DNA from: Pteria penguin
Lineage: Eukaryota; Mollusca; Bivalvia; Pterioida; Pteriidae
NCBI GenBank assembly: GCA_035048485.1
Contig: CM068585.1
Span: 1,791,001-1,855,000 of the forward strand
Reading direction: 5' to 3'
Length of the DNA stretch: 64,000 nucleotides
Position numbers and translations under genes: made by a program. Under the pieces are notes generated by a model that saw only the letters and a program-made list of their open reading frames with translations, was not told the DNA's origin and ran no database searches. Each line of letters begins with the position of its first letter. Within the stretch, counting starts at the first letter, position 1. Positions 50,401 through 59,400 of this stretch are shown here, piece by piece.

Positions 50401-53400
50401 CTCAAACCCAGATTCAAAGAATAATTACACTGTTAATTATGGCCAACGATAATCTAATACAATACTGTTAATGGTAGTTTTGAAAAGCGAATGAATACTA
50501 CTGTACAATATTGCCGTAGAAACGGTCAGTTATTTTAAAATTTAATATAATTTTAATGTAACTGTCGCCGTGAACCTGAATATGCATCTTATCTGTATTT
50601 TGGGCTATATCTTGATAATATATAAAAGGACATTTACGATAGTTTCACTTGTTCACAGCAGGTATCAGACATTTACGACAAATCCACTTCACAGTCAATT
50701 AACTTCCCAGTTATCAAAATGCTTTATGAAAGTACCGCTATCACATTTCAATGGTCATTATGTGATTAGTCATTATGCAGGCACTGTTTGAAGAAATAAT
50801 AACTTCATAATAATTCAAGTGTAATATAAACATTTAATTCGCTTACTTTAATCCGTAATCTCGTTCAAAATGATCAAATGTTACTAAAGAAATGTAAACA
50901 AGATATTCTGATACATGTACATGATACTGTCATTATAAAGGTATTGTAGCTTTCCCAATACAGACTAATGTCTACATTCTGAATTTTGAAAACATTTCAG
51001 TTTTGCCAAGTTTCTAGACCTAAAGTCAGATATACAAACTTAAACAGAAGGTAGTTAAGAAAAGGTTAAATCCATTGAAAAATAATATTAAAAATTGAGA
51101 AGGTGAGAATATCTGTGGTAGTAAATAAGCAGATTTGGTATACAATTTATGAAAAATTCAATGTTGGATAGACTGTGTTAAACGATTCCCTGTGTTATGT
51201 GACCTATTTATCTAGGTCCCTTGGAAAGTCACATAAGACAGTCTCAACTGGTATTATGCTTTTCTCAAAATTAAGTCTTGAATATCCCTTTTACTTTGGG
51301 CAAGTACATTTTTACCCTGAGTAAGTGAATTTCAGTTAGTCACTTACCCCTTGGTATGTCATTTTTTGAAAAATTTCTAAAACTCTGTAAAAGCAAGGAA
51401 ACTAATTCTTACCTTGTAACTAGGACTTATAGACAGGAGACTAATCCTTGCCTTGTAACTAGGACCTATATGCAGGAGACTAATCCTTGCTTTGTAATTA
51501 GGACCTATATACAGGAAACTAATCCTTACATTGTAATTAGGACCTATATACAGGAAACTAATCCTTACCCTGTAACTAGGATCTATATACAGGAGACTAA
51601 TCTTTATCTTGTAACTAGGACCTGTATGCACAAGTCTTCTTTCCATCTTGTACTCAGGGCCTAAATGCAAAAAAAACTATCCTTACTTTGTAACTAAATC
51701 CCAAATGCACAAGATTTATCCTTACCTTGTACTCAGGACCCAAAAAGAGAAACTTGTCCTTACCTTGTACTCAGGACCCAAATAGAGAAACTTATCCTTA
51801 CCTTGTACTCAGGACCCAAATAGAGAAACTTATCCTTACCTTGTACTCAGGACCCAAACAGAGAAACTTATCCTTACCTTGTACTCAGGACCCAAACAGA
51901 GAAACTTATCCTTACCTTGTACTCAGGACCAAAATAGAGAAACTTATCCTTACCTTGTACTCAGGACCAAAATAGAGAATTCCTTATCCTTACCTTGTAA
52001 CTAGGACCTAAATGATATATTGCGGTAATCTGTTGAGGGACCAAAGCTTCACTAAACAGGTAGACAGTGGACATTTGACCACAGAACATGTGATCCGTCT
52101 CCCCTTCTGCACTGGCACCAAGGTAACACTTATCAAATGGCTACAATAGAATTAAAGACAAACATGAACACCAAACATCAATACAAAGTATCTGTAAATG
52201 AAGCTATATTCAAATAAACACATAAGGGATAATAAGGTTATATATGTATGACCATGACTTTGTGTCTATTGTAGTGCATACCTGCCAACCCTAGAAGACG
52301 GTTAAGAGGAACAGCGGGCGGTTAGGGGCGCAGTCCCCTGTTGTCGCTGCAAAAATTTTTCAATTTTCGACAATAAAATGACCTCACAGATTGACAGATA
52401 TCAACAAATTCCACAGAGAAAACAATAACAGATTATACAGCTTTTTCAACACTTTTGATAAGAAACACAAGTCTCCTTCATGGAAATAACAAACAAAAAG
52501 GTGAAAACTCTGTTTATGAAACACTGATGCCACAAGACGAAGAAAGTAAAAAAAGTTGTCTATGAAGCCTTTGAGAAAAATGTCGATATTTTCTCATTCT
52601 GTTTTTGAGTCCCAGTATGTCTGGTAATATCCGTAATCCACCCCACCCCATGCAAGATAGTAAAATCACATCTGCACACCGTACAGTAAGCGAACTCGGG
52701 CCCCCTTTTACTTTAGGCAACGACCCTGTTAAAACGAGAAACGTATTCGTTTCTCAAGTATTGTTTCTTGCGCACATTCTTTTTCTTTTTAGGTGACGCC
52801 TCGTCGTAGCTATAGCCACTGTCAGCATTGTTGTTTTTGTCCTTTTTCGGTCCCGGTCGCTGCATTTTTTTTCTGTACTGAAGACGCCATGTTTTTATTC
52901 ATTTTTTGTCACGTTCGTCCTTGGTCAGGTCAGCGCTTTAAACATTGGTCGTTTAAAACATATCGTTAAGCGTTTACAAGAGTGTGATGAAAAAGAGAGG
53001 TAATTCCAATCACAAGTGCGCAATAATGGCCGAAAGCGAAACAGAGAAGTCTAAATCCGGAATGCGGAATTAGCATCTAAAAATCGGAAAAATTCCGCCA
53101 AAATCGGAACAGTTGGCAAGTATGGTAGTGCTATGCAAGTTAGGGAACTGTTCATTCTTGTGTTAATGGCACTGCACAGATTTATACCAAAATTGACCAA
53201 GTTCACTATGGGGTATTAAAGATTATTACCGTGACAGACTTTGACAGAGTTTAAACCTGTTGTGACCTTTCAATATCAAGGTGTAGTAAACTACGACATG
53301 TAAAATTTATAAGACATCAGTGTTTATAGTGAATGTATATCATTAAATACAAGATTCCAGAATATATATCCCCTTGCCTGTAAGGCTGTAGAATATGCAA

Positions 53401-56400
53401 TATAAAAAAGATGGCACTTTACAAATATGTTTAAAACAGATGAATGCAAAACTTTCTTCCAGTATTTTCAGAATTACAAGACATGGTGAATAGTTTTGAC
53501 AGAATTTAGGTGTGAAGATACTTATTGCTTTGCTATCTGTGTTTATGTCTGCATTTATCTTACATCATTGGTGCTAACAAGCCATGAAATGTCAGCAAAT
53601 GAAGCAAGCTCTCCGTTGACATAGCATCTAAGCTCTGATTTACTCCATCGGTTATACACATGGACCACTGATACCATATACCACTAAAAATAAAACAAAG
53701 TTTTAGCTACACATAACATCTCTCGGCTCCAAAAATACTCTCAATTTCATCTTTTCTTCCAAATGCTAATTTACAAGTATAACATATTCATATCCAATTC
53801 TGTATAATCGAAAGTTGCACAATCCAAATTCAAAGAATCTTTTTATTGTAATATATTTCATGTGTATGATACCAATACTCTAATTTATACATGATGAAAT
53901 CAATAGCAGAAAAGACCAGTTGTTGTCATATTCATCCTGTTTATACAGTAAAAAGTCTTTCAAATTTAATGGTATAAAATTTCCTTTATATGCACTCAAC
54001 TGGACACACAGAAAACATCATTTGTCTTCCATTAAGTTTTCTAAATCTTCTATCTTGATCTCTCTGTGTTTATTACTTGAATATGATTTCCATCACGATA
54101 TTTTTGTTACCATTCATTTGTACTGCTGAGGAACACTTACTTTTCTTGGTAGAAAGTCATATTTCACACAATGTTGAAATCCTTTGCCTTTGATCTTCAT
54201 GGTAGTTATCACCAGGGAATTCCCCAGAAAGTGAGCAGAGTAACCCACTCCTTTATTGGTCTTAAAACTAAAAATATACAGAATGAGATACTACTGATGA
54301 AGGTTTGTATATGGTATATTTTACCGAATGATTCTCATCACACTTTGAACCAATACTTTATCAACAAGAAAAAGTATGTCCATGTTTTTTTGTAATTTTG
54401 AAACGGGGTTGTTTTTTTTAGGCTTTTTATCAACACACTAGAACTATTAAGTGATCTGCTTTTAGCCAGCGTTTATTGAAGCCCCTAGAATACTCAGAGA
54501 AAATAATCTCCATAATGCAGGTATGGCTCAATTAGGAACCAAGCACAGACTTCACAGTGGTAAGAGATACAGCATATTCCAACAGAGCTCTAGACCAGGC
54601 TTAACAGAAAATAGAAACTTAGAGATGCAGTGTGTTCAAGCACGTCCAAACACAGAGCTCTAGCCCAGACTAGACAGAGAAAGAGATACAACATGTCCCA
54701 AAAAAACCTCTAGACAAGACATGACAGAAGATAGAGCCTTAGAGATAAAGTGTGTTCAAACACAATGCTCTAAACCAGACTAGACAACGGTTTGAAGTAC
54801 AGTGTGTTCCAACACAGTACACTAGCCCAGACTAGACAGAGGTTAGAGGTACAGCTTGTTCAAACACAGTAACCTACCCTACACATGACAGAGATTAGAG
54901 GTACAGTATGTTCAAACACAGCAACCTAGCCTAGACATGACAGAGGTTAGAGGTACAGCTTGTTCAAACACAGTGCTCTAGCGCACACTTGACAGAGGTA
55001 AGAATTACCATGTGTTCTAACTCAATACTCTAACCTATTTAGCCATTATGACCTAAGGTCATATAAACTTTTAAGGTATATTTCATATGTACCTCATAAG
55101 ACTTTGCTAACAACTTTACCTTACAGTATATTACTCAATGCTTAAGAATATAAAAATCACATTTTATGGTCATGACAGGGCTACATGAGGATGTAGTTAA
55201 GTACCTGGTTAAAGTCAACTACATGTAACAGAAAAGCAACATTTTACCAGTATAGATAAGGTCTTTCCCTTTCCACTATGGCTCCTGTGACGGGATCCAG
55301 GCGAATCCAGCAAGTAAATGTCCAGCCATTCTGGTACGGCCATGTCTTAATTGGTGGTAACCCTATGTACTACAAAGAATAAAACAATGTGTATGTGCCT
55401 AACAATTAACACACTACATATATAACATTGACTAAGCATGATAATAAGCTCTGTAAGCCGGTGTGGCCTAGTGGTATCACGTCGGACTCCTGATCGGGAG
55501 GCTGGGGTTCGAGTCCCGCTCTGGTCATGCCGGTGTCATGTCTTTCGGATGAGACAGTAAAAAGCGAGGCCCCGTGTCGTGGTATGCATGGCACGTTAAA
55601 GATCCCTAACTGCTTCGGGTGGGTCCGTTGCAAAGGTCAAAATTTGTATGCTCCGCATCAGGCAGATGCCGTCACCATATACGTGAAATATTCGTGGTGT
55701 GACGTAAAACAATAATCAATCAATCAATCAATAAGCTCTGCACAGAGAATACATCAGATTTATAACACCGTAGATGTAGCCCAACATATCAATAAGCATG
55801 GACATTTTAGAGAGTTCTAGTTTTTAATAAAAATCCTAGTCTGTTGGGTTTTGTTTTGGTTTTTTCTTTTTTTTTTGTATAGAACTGGTCAGCAATTTAA
55901 AGTAAACGCAGGACATACAAATGATTTATGTGCACATTCTACCCTATGCAACATACACTCAGAGAAATCATAAAAATTAAAACTTAAGAATTCCCACAGC
56001 ACAGCACCTATCACACAGCACAGCACCTATCCCACAGCACAGCACCCACTGTTCTTGCAGAGTTTGATTCTTTACCATTCTTGTACATACCCAATCTTTA
56101 TAGAATAGTGGTTACTCCTGAGTTACAAATCTATGACTTACTGAGCCTTTCTTGCCAGGGAAGCTGAAGAATTCATCAGGACCGTCCCTCTGTGGCATCA
56201 CTTCTAACACGTCCAGTAACTTCACAGAATGTCTCTGCTGCTCAATAAAACATAGTATCAATATTATACTCTTAAACCAATTAGAGATAACATCAATAAC
56301 CAAATGAATGCCAAAATATTGTTTAATACCTAGCTTATCAGCTTACAGAGGAGAATATAACAACAATAAAGTTATAACTCGAATATTTACTAGAAAACAA

Positions 56401-59400
56401 TGACGCCGGCTACTTCTTTAGATATGGATCAAGCATCACAAACTGCCATCCTTTCTATCCTGTGAATGTTAAATCCTCTGCATCATGGTCTATGTCAAGG
56501 GGTTTAAGTTTCCTCACTACTTTAGATGGGTTTATTTCTTCATTCAAATTTAACATCAGTTAGTTACTACCATGATAAAAGTTTATTTAGTTTAGTTTGG
56601 GTTTAAACAATAGTAAAGCAAATGCAAATTGCCTACATTTTGGGTCAACCCTTCTCCTATAAGCTGCATGTACTGATTCTGTGGAGGATGAATATATTCC
56701 TAATCCAAATAGTTCAATGCTATTGCTGCCTTATTATAATTCAGGCATTCTATTGCTGCCTTATTATAATTCAGGCATTCTATTGCTGCCTTATTATAAT
56801 TAAAGCATTCTATTGCTGCCTTATTGCAATTCAGGCATTCTATTGCTGCCTTATTATAATTAAGGCATTCTATTGCTGCCTTATTACAATTCAGGCATTT
56901 TATTGCTGCCTTATTATAATTAAGGCACTCTATTGCTGCCTTATTACAATTCAGGCATTCTATTGCTGCCTTATTATAATTAAGGCATTCTATTGCTGCC
57001 TTACTACAATTCAGGCATTCTATTGCTGCCTTATTATAATTAAGGCATTCTATTGCTGCCTTATTACAATTCAGGCATTCTATTGCTGCCTTATTATAAT
57101 TAAAGCATTCTATTGCTGCCTTATTATAATTCAGGCATTCTATTGCTGCCTTATTATAATTCAGGCATTTTATTGCTGCCTTATTATAATTCAGGCATTT
57201 TAATGCTGCCTTATTATAATTCAGGCATTCTATTGCTGCCTTATTATAATTAAGGCATTCCATTGCTGACTTATTATAATAAATCTTTTCTGGCAATGTT
57301 TCTATCATAAGAAGTTTCATAGAATTTTATTATAACAATTTATGTTCTCCAAAATACTGAATTAGTATATATTTGTCAAAATAAGGGGATTTACAGGACT
57401 AAGAATAGAGTTTTAGCACTAATGAAGGATTTGGGATCTAAGGCTAGGTACCAAGACATTCAATGTAACAGGACTTGGCATAAAATTAATGAGCAACATA
57501 ACCATGAAAAAAGCAACACAATCATGTATGAGACGTCCTCCAGCAAAAGATACTGAACATGTGGTAAGAGCTCAAATTATAAGCTGCATGTACTGATTCT
57601 GTGGAGGATGAATATATTCCTAATCCAAATAGTTCAATTAAGGCATTCTATTGCTGCCTTATTATAATTCAGGCGTTCTATTGCTGCCTTATTATAATTC
57701 AGGCATTCTATTGCTGCCTTATTATAATTCAGGCATTCTATTGCTGCCTTATTATAATTCAGGCATTCTATTGCTGCCTTATTATAATTCAGGCATTCTA
57801 TTGCTGCCTTATTATAATTCAGGCATTCTATTGCTGCCTTATTATAATTCAGGCATTCTATTGCTGCCTTATTATAATTCAGGCATTCTATTGCTGCCTT
57901 ATTATAATTCAGGCATTCTATTGCTGCCTTATTATAATTAAGGCATTCTATTGCTGCCTTATTACAATTCAGGCATTCTATTGCTGCCTTATTATAATTA
58001 AAGCATTCTATTGCTGCCTTATTATAATTCAGGCATTCTATTGCTGCCTTATTATAATTCAGGCATTTTATTGCTGCCTTATTATAATTCAGGCATTCTA
58101 ATGCTGCCTTATTATAATTCAGGCATTCTATTGCTGCCTTATTATAATTAAGGCATTCCATTGCTGACTTATTATAATAAATGTTTCTATCATAAGAAGT
58201 TTTATAGAATTTTATTATAACAATTTATGTTCTCCAAAATACTGAATTAGTATATATTCGTCAAAATAAGGGGATTTACAGGACTAAGAATAGAGTTTTA
58301 GCACTAATGAAGGATTTGGGATCTAAGGCTAGGTACCAAGACATTCAATGTAACAGGACTTGGCATAAAATTAATGAGCAACATAACCATGAAAAAAGCA
58401 ACACAATCATGTATGAGACGTCCTCCAGCAAAAGATACTGAACATGTGGTAAGATCTCAAATTAACCCATTATTGTTATACTGACACCTTTTCAGATAAG
58501 TAACAATGTTTTAATACTTACCCACTTATTGTCCACAGATTTCAGCAAACTGAATAGCATCTTAAGTTCTCTCACAGATATACTGTAACTGGCTAATGTT
58601 CCCAGCATCTCCACTAACAAGTCTAGGAAATAATAAAGAATCATGACAATAACACATAATGCTTATATACTAGTATTAGAAAGCCAGCGTGGCCTAGTGG
58701 ATAACGTGTTCGGCTTGTGATCGAGAGGTCCCGGGTTCGACTCCCGCCCTGGTCACACCAGTGTTCTGTCTTTCGGATGAGACAGTAAAAACAGAGGTCC
58801 ATGTCACGGTAGGCGTGGCACGTAAAAGATCCCTCACTGCTTCGGGTTGGTCCGTTGCAAAGGTCTAAATTTGCACACAATGCGTCAGGCAGATGCCGTC
58901 ACCATATACGTGAAATAATCGTGGAGTGACATTAAACAATAATCAATCAACTAGTATTAGATTCAATTCTTTTCTTGATGCAAAAAAAAGGTTGTAATAG
59001 CCTTATGCTTTACCATCTCCAAAAGGGAAGAGTACTTCAAAACAGGATACCATCAGCATAAAAATAATCCATATACCATACAAAAGACACACCATTAAAG
59101 AGATCATGTCTTGCACTTTTAATCCCTGGAGAAATATATGTGTACATACTCAGTAAATACTGCAAAATACATGGGCAATAGAAAGTGCAAGAAGAAATTT
59201 CAGAGGACATTTAATCCTACTTAGCCAAGACATTTTCCATAGAAAAAAAAAAGGAAAGGCTACCTACCAACCCTATCTTTTTAGGTCATGTTACAGGGAA
59301 CAAACATATTTTTTTTTCCTAATACTCCTGAAAAATGATTGAAATCAAGAAAATGCCAGTTTTATAGGAATCAGGATGCCTACCAACTTAATACTGTATA

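Larger units (their letters stand above)
56658..58465. repeat. About 920-bp tandem duplication, two copies
   Basis: TATAAGCTGCATGTACTGAT and the following GTGGAGGATGAATATATTCC occur at 56658 and again at 57578, and the sequence after the inner array (TTTCTATCATAAGAAGTTT to ACATGTGGTAAGA) also occurs twice. Each copy thus holds a left flank, a 30-bp array and a right flank of about 270 bp. Divergence is very low. Confidence 0.93.

Noticed and set aside
52514..52796. Overlapping frames in the GC-richer part of the element at 52277
   Set aside because: Short, on both strands and inside a non-autonomous TIR element; no homology recognised.
56622..58161. Long open frames (about 170-206 codons) on both strands reading [10 protein letters not shown] or [10 protein letters not shown]
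   Set aside because: They follow from a 30-bp repeat without stops. No start context, splice sites or homology, and both strands are equally open.
55454..58949. tRNA genes suggested by A- and B-box motifs
   Set aside because: The tRNA-like heads are followed by a SINE body and CAAT tail with target duplications; they do not close into a cloverleaf with an acceptor stem.
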